A stretch of 64,000 nucleotides of DNA from Molanna angustata (Eukaryota; Arthropoda; Insecta; Trichoptera; Molannidae), in assembly GCA_963576475.1 (NCBI GenBank), contig OY754972.1, forward strand, positions 9,321,062-9,385,061, read 5' to 3'. The translations under genes were made by a program, and so were the position numbers. Positions within the stretch are counted from its first letter, which is position 1. Each line of letters begins with the position of its first letter. Of this stretch, positions 11,218 to 21,822 are shown in pieces. The notes beneath the pieces were generated by a model. The model searched no databases and was not told where the DNA came from. It saw nothing but the letters and a program-made list of their open reading frames with translations.

Positions 11218-11620
11218 AAACTTCTTCTTCCTCTTTTGGTAGATCTACAAGTCCTGGAGCCAGATGTCCAGCTCTCCTTCCATCTCTGATGGTCTTCCTA
11301 GTAGTCAGCGTTCCTCTGGTATCTCGCACATCGCAATCTTTTGCAGCCTTTCTGGATTCATCCTCTCTACATGATCTCACCAGTATCATCTTCCAATATC
11401 CTCCACATAGCAGGTTCTGCGGATCTCCTCATTGGAAATTTTGTCTCTGAGGGTTCTGCCCAATGCAGGTCTTAGCGTTTTCATCTCTGTTGTTCTGAGT
11501 AGCAGTTTTTGTTTTCATCGTGTCTGCCCTTTCTACAACTCCGTAGCTGGTCAATACGGGTCTGATGCATGTTATATATTCGGACCTCACTCTCTACTAG
11601 CATATGTTTTTTGGCCCTAA
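11218..11620 (-). mobile_element. LINE ORF2 fragment (C-terminal region)
   Basis: On the minus strand the frame 11389-11218 reads RSCREDESRKAAKDCDVRDT, then TRKTIRDGRRAGHL and PKEEEE. Upstream in shifted frames are RPVLTSYGVVERAD and TKTATQNNRDENAK, typical of the segment after the RT domain. Several frameshifts break it. Homologous to 9895-10035. Confidence 0.6.
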
Positions 11621-12438
11621 CAGTGTCCATATGTACCTCATGCATCATCCGGATATAACTGCAGTTTTAACGTAGAATTTAAATTAAAATATACACAATA
11701 TTATGAAAAAAGATTCAGTCCCACTGAAAGATTCGATCGTGTCTTGTTTTCAAACCAATAAAACGCTATCGCAAACGACCATTACATTATATAAATATAT
11801 AATATATATGTACGGAGATGTCCTCTCACAGTTGTTGTTGTACATATTAAATGGGGAGTACCTAAATTAAAGAGGCGAGTTGCGATTTTTAGCAAACTCC
11901 GGAGTACATCCATACATCCAGCTCCGAGATATGGCCGGCCGTCTGATAAATTTTATATTATTCTGAATTGCACCTCTCTTAAGATTTGACTTGTCACCTA
12001 ATTTATAACGTTGTGGAGTTTGCCATCTGGACCGTTGGTAGATGCTGCCATCATTACACACTGGTATCACCACGTCCTTTGAAGAACTTATCATCTGCGG
12101 TGACCGAATAATATAAAGCCTTCGTGTTTAGTAAATTAACAATATGATATATGACTATATTCACATAGCGGTATATATGATCCTTTTTACTTGTTTTTAT
12201 CGATAATATCAAATCAATATCGATGAATAGTTATGTTTGTTTTATCAATATATTATCTATACGTGAAATGAAAATTTCATACCATTTTTTAAGCTCGCAC
12301 GGAGGTGTGTGAAATTTGGCATACCCACTTAATATTTATATGAAGGAGTGCAGAAAAATCTTAAATTTATACATAATAATATGTGCTACAAATATATTAA
12401 AAAAATATATTTCACGTTAAACCGTAGATCGTTTACTT
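11621..12438. other. AT-rich DNA, nothing firmly recognised
   Basis: A segment near 12295-12350 (GTGTGAAATTTGGCATACCC) resembles text common in insect repeats, but I cannot place it in a family. Confidence 0.4.
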
Positions 12439-12796
12439 TTGTTAAATACATCAATTATTATCTATGACTTTGAGTATACATGTATCTATTTGGTGTCTAT
12501 GTACATTGCCATTATATTCGAGTCAGTCAAGAAATAAAATCCTACACGTCAGCACGGAGTTTTTATTTTAATTTTAAGGACCAAGTAAATGATAGTCATT
12601 TACATTGTGGTCCTTCGAGCCGGATCACAATGTAAATGACTATCATTTACTTGGTCCTTAAAATTAAAATAAAAACTCCGTGCTGACGTGTAGGATTTTA
12701 TTTCTTGACTGACTCGAATATAATGGCAATGTACATAGACACTAAATAGATACATGTATACTCAAAGTCATAGATAATAATTGATGTATTTAACAA
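12439..12796. repeat. Near-perfect inverted repeat, ~170 bp arms
   Basis: The left arm (about 12439-12617) begins TTGTTAAATACATCAATTAT. The right arm (about 12626-12796) is its reverse complement almost base for base, ending ATTGATGTATTTAACAA. The centre pairs CACAAT with ATTGTG and GTCC with GGAT around an unpaired TTCGAGCC. Only one or two mismatches are visible (for example GGTGTCTATG against CATAGACACT). The arms hold no recognisable terminal motif or coding sequence. A transcript across it would form a long, nearly perfect hairpin. Confidence 0.92.
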
Positions 12797-13790
12797 CTTT
12801 CATACTGTCAATGTCAAACGCAGTTGTTTGAAATTCAAATATAAAACATGTTATAGAAAAATATAACATCTACTGTGAAACAATATAAAAGGTACTTAAT
12901 CAATAATTACACTTTGCAATATGTGTAAAAAAAATTAACCCCTTTAAAAAAAAATTACGTGATCTTTTTTTAAAGATAATATTAGGTCCAATGCCTTTCG
13001 AACTTAAAAATTCAATGTTTTTTTGTCGAATTAAGACCTATGAACTGTCACTAGTATGCATATGCATTAAAGCTTCTTTTTATAATTTACATAACCTATG
13101 AAAATATTATTTTTAAATCTATTTTTCGCTGTTTTAATTGGAACTCTGGGTTTAAAAAATACACAATAAATAAAACGTTATGTTTTCTAAGAAAAAAATA
13201 TCGTTTATTCGGTGTGCATATTTTAAATTATAACAATTGAAAAAAAATATATAAATAGCTTTTTTACCGTCGCGTCGATCACAAATTAATTAAATTATTT
13301 CGAATTTTTAAAATGAGAAAAAAATATATAAATAGTCCACCCATATGTTCTACTAATCAATATCTTTCGGTTAGCAAGATTGTATCCACCTTATATTTAC
13401 CTCCCACTCTCCTTCGTCTTAAAACATCATTTTACTGGACCTACACCACTAAAGAGCGTCAGTTGAATCTGTAGAAGATTAAGTGATTTTCAAAAACCGA
13501 TAGAAATTTTTTTCACTTTTAACATTCAACATTTTGTTTTGTCATAAGAGGTAAGAAAATTAGTAATCGTGCATTTTTTCGTAATTATATCCCTCCACAG
13601 TCAACACACGCGTTACGAATACGCTTCAATATTTCTAAAACAATTAACATTACAGTCGTACCCTAAATTGTTTTAATTTGACAAATCAAAACATCGCGGT
13701 CTGTAATTACGACATTTATTTCCGAGAATGCCTGTTTGACGAAAGTGTAACAAGACACGAGAGCGTTGTGGAACTCAAAACATAATAATT
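12797..13790. other. AT-rich DNA, nothing recognised
   Basis: No gene or shared repeat recognised. Confidence 0.5.
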
Positions 13791-13882
13791 ATCATTCCCC
13801 CCACCTGAAACCCTCTTAAACCCCGTTTTACCCCCCTTGAACCTCCTTTTACCCAGCCCTTTAACCCACCTTTACCCCACTT
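13791..13882. repeat. C-run-rich (minus-strand G-run) low-complexity tract
   Basis: Runs of three to six C (CCCCCCACC, AACCCCG, TTACCCCCCTTGAACC, TTTACCCCAC) recur every ~10-15 bases. The minus strand therefore carries a series of G runs separated by short A/T-rich loops, compatible with G-quadruplex formation. Confidence 0.6.
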
Positions 13883-14429
13883 TGTGCGCCGCCACTGTCT
13901 TAACGTATTGCGTGACAATGTTTATGTTATATGATTTAACTAAGTGACAGCGCAGTGGCGTGGCATGAGCTACTCACAAAAGTCACCGATTACAATAAAC
14001 ATCAATATATATTTTTTATTTTTTAAATTATATCTCAACTTTATCACATAAAAAAATATTTAATATTATTTTTAACCAGAAAACTTATTAAGGCTGAATA
14101 TAAAGTAAGCATAGAGATTGCATGGATAAAACACATTTTTATGGAAAAGTTTTGAGAGTAAAGACTATCTTGAAACCTTTAACGACTATATCACCTACCT
14201 GTTTAAACGTTTATTTGAAAAAATGTACTCATAAATGAAATAAAAGTGAACTGTAATCGGGCTGAGTGAGTTTTATGCCGAAAATAAAAAATTCTAAGTA
14301 TTAATATCATTGTAAATGTTTAATAAATATTTGATTATATAAAAAATATAAGCAGGCACTATTCAAGTCCTTTTTTGATACATACTTAAGCATTTTTTTA
14401 TTATTTGATCTTAAATAAATAAAGACGAA
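13883..14429. other. AT-rich DNA, nothing recognised
   Basis: No gene or shared repeat recognised. Confidence 0.5.
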
Positions 14430-14560
14430 CATATATAAGACGTTGTATGAATGTTGACGAGGCGATTAATGTGTGTCAATATAGAAAAACGTGGCGTTCG
14501 GTTCGCACTGCCTGCCCTGTGAGACACATGGCGTGATGGGTTGTTTGTATGTGTGTATAG
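14430..14560 (+). mobile_element. LINE 3' end (family of 52810)
   Basis: TGAATGTTGACGAGGCGATT, TGTGTCAATATAGAAAAACG and ACACATGGCGTGATGG match the last ~35 codons and tail of the LINE at 52810-53214 (MNVDEA...NVCQ...WRSV...). An extreme 5' truncation with several substitutions. Confidence 0.7.
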
Positions 14561-15230
14561 GATCATTTTAACATGTAGATAAACATTTTTTTTGAAAAAT
14601 TATGTTTCACTTGTCAAAATTCGCATGAATGTAGAATAAAAGTCGTTATAGATTTGAAATTTTTTAGAAGAGTATGTAAAATAATGAATAGCGAACCCTA
14701 GGGGATTGATTCTAGAATACTGCGAATTTCATTACGTACTCCGGACACCATTGAGACATAATATGTCCAATTCTGATTCGTTTCACAGTACGAAAACGTC
14801 TATAACCAACGGGCGACTTGTGTAAAAGGATTATATCCGCGCGGTGTGACGTAATGAGTCCCGTATAAATGCAGTCAACTTTTTGACATTTCTCATGTAC
14901 TATAATTCCGCATAAAGAATCTGAATAGGGCCTATATTATCTACCAAATAACGATTATAAGATGCACTTTATACAACAATAATGAACCATCACCTTTCGG
15001 CGTTATTAAGTACATATTATAATCATCTCAAATGCGCAATATTTCAGATTGCAAATAAGTGATTTATGTTATTTGATTTTTTTATATACTTACTTGTTTT
15101 ATGTTTATTTTAATTTATTCTGTTTATTTATTTTTTTCATCCAAACCTATCCTAATATTTGCAAATTAATAGTTCACTTGTAATTCGACGAAGTTGACTA
15201 ATTTTTCCTTTTTGTTTTCTTTTGTCACAG
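14561..15230. other. AT-rich DNA; right end resembles an intron 3' end
   Basis: No gene or shared repeat. The last ~35 bases form a branch site and polypyrimidine tract for the candidate exon that follows. Confidence 0.4.
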
Positions 15231-15431
15231 ATCCGGGAAGTGTTAAAAATACATCACACTGTTGAGATCGTTAAGTGTTAATACAGTAAAAAAAATAACT
15301 GAAATAGTGATATAGAATCAGAAAGTAATATTTTTATTTTGTTGTGAAGAAAGTTGGATGTGATATAGAGAGAAGACACAAGATAAGTGATATCGATGGT
15401 TGGGGCATGTACAATGATCGAAGACTTTCTG
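15231..15431 (+). CDS. Candidate 5' exon of a host gene (start codon plus donor)
   Basis: Left edge: a branch-site-like TGACTAAT about 30 bases upstream, a T/C-rich tract and TTTGTCACAG. Right edge: TTTCTG|GTAAGTTTTTTT, a consensus 5' splice site. All three frames hit stops early, so most of it would be 5' UTR. From ATG at 15396, preceded in frame by TAA at 15384, it codes MVGACTMIEDFL and reaches the donor at phase 0. A second start is at 15414 in the same frame. An upstream ATG-TGA at 15359 would be a minimal uORF. I could not identify the next exon; the following ~4 kb is transposon. No protein family can be inferred from 12 residues. Confidence 0.35.
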
Positions 15432-15619
15432 GTAAGTTTTTTTTACATTTTACTGTTTATTTTTTATTCAAATCTTTTCTTGTTTCAATATGTTCATAAT
15501 CATTTTAATAACGTTTTATCCTATATGGAATAAATAAATCTTTAAAGACAATTATTCATTTTCAAGACTGTTCTTTGTTTATGTGATTTTAAACTATTTA
15601 ACACTAAAAGAAAATATAA

Positions 15620-16649
15620 TCCAACTGTCGATTTGTTCAGGAGAATTTTGTTCTCTTAACATATCGACAATGTATCAAGCCAGAATACGCGAGAATTGTA
15701 TGGAGAGGTCTACTTTTTTCACGGCTTTTCCATCTTTGAAGTCAAAAAACACCAACTTAGAGGCTTCGCAGCATATATGTTCCATACACGGATTTACTCA
15801 GAATTCGGAGTAGAACATTTCGTGTGTCTGTGTGTGTGTGTGTCTGTGTGTGTGTCTGTGTGTGTGTCTGTGTGTCCGTCCCCCCCTTATAACTTTTGAT
15901 CCGCTCAATTTACAGAGCCTAAAATTTCAGAATATATAAACAGTTACAGGCCTACAAAACTTTTATACTCGGAATTTTGAATTTTTGTTTCAGTCAGGGG
16001 TTATCAATTTTTGAATTTTTATTTTATTTTTCCATATATCTCAGAAACCATAAACGCTAGAACGCTGAAAATTGGTACAAACATAGACAAATACAAAATC
16101 TCAAATTAGTTTTTTCAAAAAAATTCCAGGGTTTCTCAAACATTTTTTATTAAGAAAAATATTTTTTTTATGATAAATTTATGAGTTTAACTGCCTATAT
16201 TTCCAAAACTTTTACAATTATCGAAAAAAACCGAAACACCCCAACTAGATAATTTAATTTTCTATAAAAAATATTAACATTGTAGTAGAAGATCTCAATT
16301 TTTTTTTAACAATTTTTTTAAAAATTGAATTTAGTGACGACATCGCTTCATACATTTTGTATGGCAGTCGCCTATACACAATATGTAAGAAGACTTAATA
16401 GTTTGATACTTCATCTCTAAACATACATACATACATACCATCATGCTATTTGCATATTCTGGGTAGGAAAAAGGATCTTCCTCCATACTATCCTATCTTG
16501 ACATACATACCTACATATGTTGTATAGAAAACAAAATATCTGAAAATATTCAATAATTTGTATCTATGGGTTTATAGTTTGGTACATATTCTTCAACTAT
16601 ACATACTATCGCTATCGACAGTTGGATCTCATGTGTTACATGCAACTAG
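15620..16649 (+). mobile_element. Helitron-like non-autonomous element, copy A
   Basis: Starts TCCAACTGTCGATTTGTTCA after an A. Near its 3' end the start recurs inverted (ATCGACAGTTGGA), then a small hairpin (CATGT-GTT-ACATG), then CAACTAG before a T. TC...CTAG ends, a 3' hairpin, a subterminal inverted repeat and an internal GT microsatellite (15822-15880) together fit the Helitron/HINE (DINE-1-type) plan. No helicase/Rep frame is present, so it depends on a partner. Small frames inside (for example 15696-15899, running into the GT tract) are shared by all copies and are not host genes. Confidence 0.8.
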
Positions 16650-16832
16650 TTAATTTTAACTGTTTATCCTTTATGGAAAATTATTCATGATTAATTATTC
16701 TGTTTTAATTTTTTAACTTAAACAACAAAAATCATCATGTTTTTTTTTAACGGTTAAGTCATCAAGAAAATCTACACAAGTTTTAAGCTGTTATTTTTCA
16801 ATGATACCTACTCATATTTTTTAACTGTTTAT
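16650..16832. repeat. Remnant of ~75-90 bp tandem array between copies A and B
   Basis: TCAAGAAAATCTACACAAGT, CTCATATTTTTTAACTGTTT resemble units of the array at 19591-20520, so copies B-D were inserted inside that array. Confidence 0.6.
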
Positions 16833-17888
16833 TCCAACTGTCGATTTGTTCAGGAGAACTTTGTTCTCTTAACATATCGACAATGTATCAAGCCAGAATA
16901 CGCGAGAATTGTATGGAGAGGTCTACTTTTTTCATGGATTTTCCAACTTTGAAGTCAAAAAACACCAACTTAGAGGCTTCGCAGCATATATGTTCCATAC
17001 ACGGATTTACTCAGAATTCGGAGTAGAACATTTCGTGTGTCTGTGTGTGTGTGTCTGTGTGTGTGTCTGTGTGTGTGTGTGTCTGTGTGTGTGTGTGTCT
17101 GTGTGTGTGTCTGTGTGTCCGTCCCCCCCTTATAACTTTTGATCCGCTCAATTTACAGAGCCTAAAATTTCAGAATATATAAACAGTTACAGGCCTACAA
17201 AACTTTTATACTCGGAATTTTGAATTTTTGTTTCAGTCAGGGGTTATCAACTTTTGAATTTTTATTTTATTTTTCCATATATCTCAGAAACCATAAACGG
17301 TAGAACGCTGAAAATTGGTACAAACATAGACAAATATAAAATCTCAAATTAGTTTTTTCAAAAAAATTCCAGGGTTTCTCAAACATTTTTTATTAAGAAA
17401 AATATTTTTTTTATGATAAATTTATGAGTTTAACTGCCTATATTTCCAAAACTTTTACAATTATCGAAAAAAGCCGAAACACCCCAACTAGATAATTTAA
17501 TTTTCTATAAAAAATATTAACATTGTAGTAGAAGATCTCAATTTTTTTTTAACAATTTTTTTAAAAATTGAATTTAGTGACGACATCGCTTCATACATTT
17601 TGTATGGCAGTCGCCTATACACAATATGTAAGAAGACTTAATAGTTTGTTACTTCATCTCCAAACATACATACATACCATCATGCAATTTGCATATTCTG
17701 GGTAGGAAAAAGGATCTTCTTCCATACTATCCTATCTTGACATACATACCTACATATGTTGTATAGAAAACAAAATATCTGAAAATATTCAATAATTTGT
17801 ATCTATGGGTTTATAGTTTGGTACATATTCTTCAACTATACATACTATCGCTATCGACAGTTGGATCTCATGTGTTACATGCAACTAG
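16833..17888 (+). mobile_element. Helitron-like non-autonomous element, copy B
   Basis: Full-length, very similar to copy A (shared derived text such as GGAAAAAGGATCTTC in the 3' part), with a longer GT tract. Left flank is ...CTGTTTAT|TCC, so here the base before the element is T. It ends CAACTAG at 17888 and runs straight into inverted copy C. Confidence 0.82.
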
Positions 17889-18545
17889 TATAGAAAATTA
17901 AATTATCTAGTTGGGGTGTTTCGGCTTTTTTCGATAATTGTAAAAGTTTTGGAAATATAGGCAGTTAAACTCATAAATTTATCATAAAAAAAATATTTTT
18001 CTTAATAAAAAATGTTTGAGAAACCCTGGAATTTTTTCGAAAATACTAATTTGAGATTTTGTATTTTTCTATGTTTGTACCAATTTTCAGCGTTCTAGCG
18101 TTTATGGTTTCTGAGATATATGGAAAAATAAAATAAAAATTCAAAAGTTGATAACCCCTGACTGAAACAAAAATTCAAAATTCCGAGTATAAAAGTTTTG
18201 TAGGCCTGTAACTGTTTATATATTCTGAAATTTTAGGCTCTGTAAATTGAGCGGATCAAAAGTTATAAGGGGGGGACGGACACACAGACACACACACAGA
18301 CACACACACACACAGACACACACACACACACACACAGACACACGAAATGTTCTACTCCGAATTCTGAGTAAATCCGTGTATGGAACATATATGCTGCGAA
18401 GCCTCTAAGTTGGTGTTTTTTGACTTCAAAGTTGGAAAAGCCGTGAAAAAAGTAGACCTCTCCATACAATTCTCGCGTATTCTGGCTTGATACATTGTCG
18501 ATATGTTAAGAGAACAAAGTTCTCCTGAACAAATCGACAGTTGGA
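17889..18545 (-). mobile_element. Helitron-like element, inverted 3'-truncated copy C
   Basis: The 5' ~657 bp of the family in opposite orientation, from an internal point (TATAGAAAATTAAATTATCT) to the terminal TCCAACTGTCGAT. Sequence is closer to A and B than to D. Only three bases (TTA) separate it from copy D. Confidence 0.85.
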
Positions 18546-18548
18546 TTA

Positions 18549-19590
18549 TCCAACTGTCGATTTGTTCAGGAGAACTTTGTTCTCTTAACATATCGACAAT
18601 GTATCAAGCCAGAATACGCGAGAATTGTATGGAGAGGTCTACATTTTTCACGGCTTTTCCAACTTTGAAGTCAAAAAACACCAACTTAGAGGCTTCGCAG
18701 CATATATGTTCCATACACGGATTTACTCAGAATTCGGAGTAGAACATTTCGTGTGTCTGTGTGTGTGTGTGTGTGTGTCTGTGTGTGTGTGTATGTCTGT
18801 GTGTGTGTGTGTGTGTCCGTCCCCCCTTATAACTTTTGATCCGCTCAATTTACAGAGCCTAAAATTTCAGAATATATAAACAGTTACAGGCCTACAAAAC
18901 TTTTTTACTCGGAATTTTGAATTTTTGTTTCAGTCAGGGGTTATCAACTTTTGAATTTTTATTTTATTTTTCCCTATATCTCAGAAACCATAAAAGCTAA
19001 AACGCTAAAAATTGGTATTAACATAGACAAATACAAAATCTCAAATTAGTTTTTTCAAAAAAATTCCAGGGTTTCTCAAACATTTTTGATTAAGAAAAAT
19101 ATTTTTTTTATTATAAATTTATGAGTTTAACTGCCTATATTTCCAAAACTTTTACAATTATCGAAAAAAGCCGAAACACCCCAACTAGATAATTTAATTT
19201 TCTATAAAAAATATTAACATTGTAGTAGAAGATCTCAATTTTTTTTTAACAATTTTTTTAAAAATTGAATTTAGTGACGACATCGCTTCATACATTTTGT
19301 ATGGTAGTCACCTATACACAATATCAAAGAAGACTTAATAGTTTGATACTTCATCTCTAAACATACAATATACATATACCATCATGCTGTTTTCATATTC
19401 CGGGTAGGAAAAAAAGACTGACCTCCATACTATCCTATCTTGACTACCTAGGTACATGTGTTGTATAGAAAACTAAATATCATAAAATAATAAATAATTT
19501 GTATTTATGGGTTTATAGTTTGGTACATATTCTTCAACTATACATACTATCGCTATCGAGAGTTGGATCTCATGTGTTACATGCAACTAG
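18549..19590 (+). mobile_element. Helitron-like non-autonomous element, copy D
   Basis: Full-length, ends CAACTAG at 19590 followed by TCTTTAAG. It carries more private differences than A-C (TTTTTTACTCGG, CCCTATATCTCAG, a different 3' third resembling the copy at 32943), so it is probably the oldest of the cluster. The flanks of the B-C-D block (CTGTTTAT and TCTTTAAGAA) join to restore a normal tandem-array unit, so all three occupy one insertion point. Confidence 0.85.
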
Positions 19591-19865
19591 TCTTTAAGAA
19601 AATCTATACAAGTATTTGAACTATTATTTCTCAAAGATGCTCATATTTTTTTAAACTGTTTATTCTTTAAGAATATCTACACAAGTATTTGTACTATTAT
19701 TATTTCTCAAAGATGCTCATATTTTTTTACTGTTTATTCTTTATGAAAATCTATACAAGTATTTGTACTATTATTTCTCAAAGATACTCATATTTTTTTA
19801 AACTGTTTATTCTTTAAGAATATCTACACAAGTAGGTATTTGAACTATTATTTCTCAAATTCTTC
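19591..19865. repeat. ~75-90 bp tandem array, left part
   Basis: Unit: TCTTTAAGAAAATCTATACA, AGTATTTGAACTATTATTTC, TCAAAGATGCTCATATTTTT, AAACTGTTTAT. It continues after the LINE at 20196. Confidence 0.85.
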
Positions 19866-20195
19866 TTCTTCTTCTTAGTCGCTTTCCTCATCACTGAGGG
19901 TCGTGATCCTCTCTTCTCTTCGCCATCATCACCTGGTGGACAGCACTCCTCCATCTCTCACGACACTCCGCAGTTCGCAATGCACCTACTACTGTTAGGC
20001 CAGTAACCGCTTTGATCTGGTCAGTCCATCTAGTCGGGGATCTTCCTCTACCTTTACTCCCCTCCACACTTCCGGTCACGACCAGCTTTTCCAAGCAGTC
20101 CTGATCACGTCTTGCGATGTGTCCAAAGAAACGGAGGATATTATGGTCAAGACAGACAGCCGACAATCTATCCTCAATCTCAAGTTCTCAAATTT
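19866..20195 (-). mobile_element. 5'-truncated LINE, ORF2 C-terminus
   Basis: The minus frame 20166-19891 reads LRFFGHIARRDQDCLEKLVV, then KGRGRSPTRWTDQIKAVTG, ECRERWRSAVHQVM and a stop after DHDPQ. An (AAG)n tail follows (plus-strand CTTCTTCTTCTT). LRxxGH, GRGRxPxRW and RWR are the conserved tail motifs of insect LINE ORF2. It interrupts the tandem array, with TTCTCAAAT at both edges as a likely target duplication. The same family occurs at 50522-50640. Confidence 0.8.
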
Positions 20196-20520
20196 CTCAA
20201 ATATGCTCATATTTTTATAGACTTTTTTTTCTTTAAGAAAATCTATACAAGTATTTGAACTTTTATTTCTCAAATATGCTCATATTTTTATAAACTGTTT
20301 TTTCTTTAAGAAAAGCTATACTAGTATTTGTACTATTATTTCTCAAGGATGCTCGTATTTTTTAAACTGTTTATTCTTTAAGAATATCGATATAAGTTTT
20401 TGAACATTTTTTTCTCAAAGATGCTTATATTTTTTTAACCTGTTTATTCTTTGGGAAAATCTATATAAGTTTTTAATTCTCATATTTTTAATCTGTTTAT
20501 CCTCAGAGGAATTAAAAGTA
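20196..20520. repeat. ~75-90 bp tandem array, right part
   Basis: Same unit as 19591-19865; units get more diverged to the right (ATCGATATAAGTTTTTGAAC). Confidence 0.8.
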
Positions 20521-21020
20521 CCTAATTACTTATTCGTCTTATTTTACAAATACAAGTTTTTCTTCCATAATTGGTATATAATGTACATAATATTTACTCA
20601 AAAAACGTGTCACAATCCCTTTCCAATTATATAAGCTCATTTATATCTATCATTATATTCTTCAATGAAAACGCGGCAATTTTGCTTTATGAAGTTATTA
20701 GTTATTACTGAATCAACATAAAAATTGCAAAACATACAAAGGTCTTTGTCATAATTCTTTCCTGACCCGCCCGTTTCCTGGCATCCGGAGTACGAACAAT
20801 CACGTGCATCTTTCATCCCTCTCTGTTGCACGGAGTCTATCAAGTGCGAAAAAATGAGTATATTTTTCAGATTATTCGATTAGTAATATTCTTCGATAAT
20901 TTTTTAACGCAACACTGCGACAGCCTGTTAGCGTCCACGGTTAGTTAAGAATATTAACATCTGACGTTATTATGAATAAGAAATTGTAATTATTTATAAT
21001 TTAATAAATATAAGTTTGTT
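20521..21020. other. Unassigned; short minus-strand frame with Cys residues
   Basis: A minus-strand frame ending near 20637 (ATG at about 20816) reads CSYSGCQETGGSGKNYDKDL, then CMFCNFYVDS and NCRVFIEEYNDRYK. Cys spacing CxxxxC...CxxC and the less AT-rich DNA at 20745-20845 are mildly protein-like. No family recognised and no splice context found. Confidence 0.25.
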
Positions 21021-21029
21021 AGGAAAGTT

Positions 21030-21578
21030 CGGACACTTAGCTGCGGCTGCTTGGTTGTGAGACACTTGGGTGCGAGCCAACTTGGTCGTGAAATATGTAT
21101 TCTATTCAAAACCTAACCAAATTGAAAAATTTCGAAATTATATTCATTCAATTTTAATGATATCATAATGCAGCAACTTTCATTAATAACTACACACTTA
21201 CCTAAACAACCTATTTTGACCAAACTTTTGATAAGAATACGTTGGTTAGGTTTGTATGTATAAAAATACATATTTTATTTATTTTAAATAAAAAAAAACT
21301 TAAAATTACTAACCTTGTTTTTACCTTATTCTTTTATATTTGAAATGTCTGTTAATGTAAATACTTGAATATCAATCACAATCCTATACAGAGCATTAAA
21401 ACCAGTAGGTACGAAACACTTGAAAAAAAAATATATACAAAAAAATATGTTGAGTTGAATAAGTCGTGACCAAGTAGACTCGCTCCCAAGTATCTTTCGC
21501 ACCCAAGTGTCCCGCACCCGAAATTCCCGCACCCAAATGTCACGCACCCAAGTGACCGCAGCCAAGTGTCCCTTTACG
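21030..21578. mobile_element. Terminal-inverted-repeat (fold-back-like) DNA element
   Basis: The left end GGACACTTAGCTGCGG and right end CCGCAGCCAAGTGTCC are inverted repeats. Both subterminal regions carry multiple copies of ACTTGGGTGCG-type motifs in inverted orientation. AGGAAAGTT occurs at both edges (21021-21029 and 21579-21587), a possible 9 bp target duplication, which would suit a Mutator-like origin. The interior is AT-rich and non-coding. Confidence 0.7.
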
Positions 21579-21822
21579 AGGAAAGTTTGTTTGTTTTTTT
21601 TTTATTTAAATACGATAACTAAACTATGGTATTTCATGTGATCATGCGGTCGGATTCGATAAATTTAAACTCTCAATGATGTCAAAATTTGTATCACTAT
21701 TTCTCAGTGTCATTATGTTGTCTTCGTCAGCGTCAGCTCTATTTGGCCAACCGCATCTTCAGCATCGGAATTATTTTTTTAAGCCAGTTTTGAAGTTAGT
21801 GTTCTGACAATAATACATCATC

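Noticed and set aside
11151..11450. 99-codon plus-strand frame
   Set aside because: Antisense shadow of the minus-strand LINE fragment at 11218-11620.
12439..12796. Ordinary MITE
   Set aside because: The arms make up almost the whole length and no target duplication is visible at the edges, so a MITE label is not supported.
18352..18591. 79-codon proteins mirrored on both strands (18352-18591 and 18503-18742)
   Set aside because: They lie in inverted copies C and D of the Helitron-like element and end in its GT microsatellite; every copy has the same frame.
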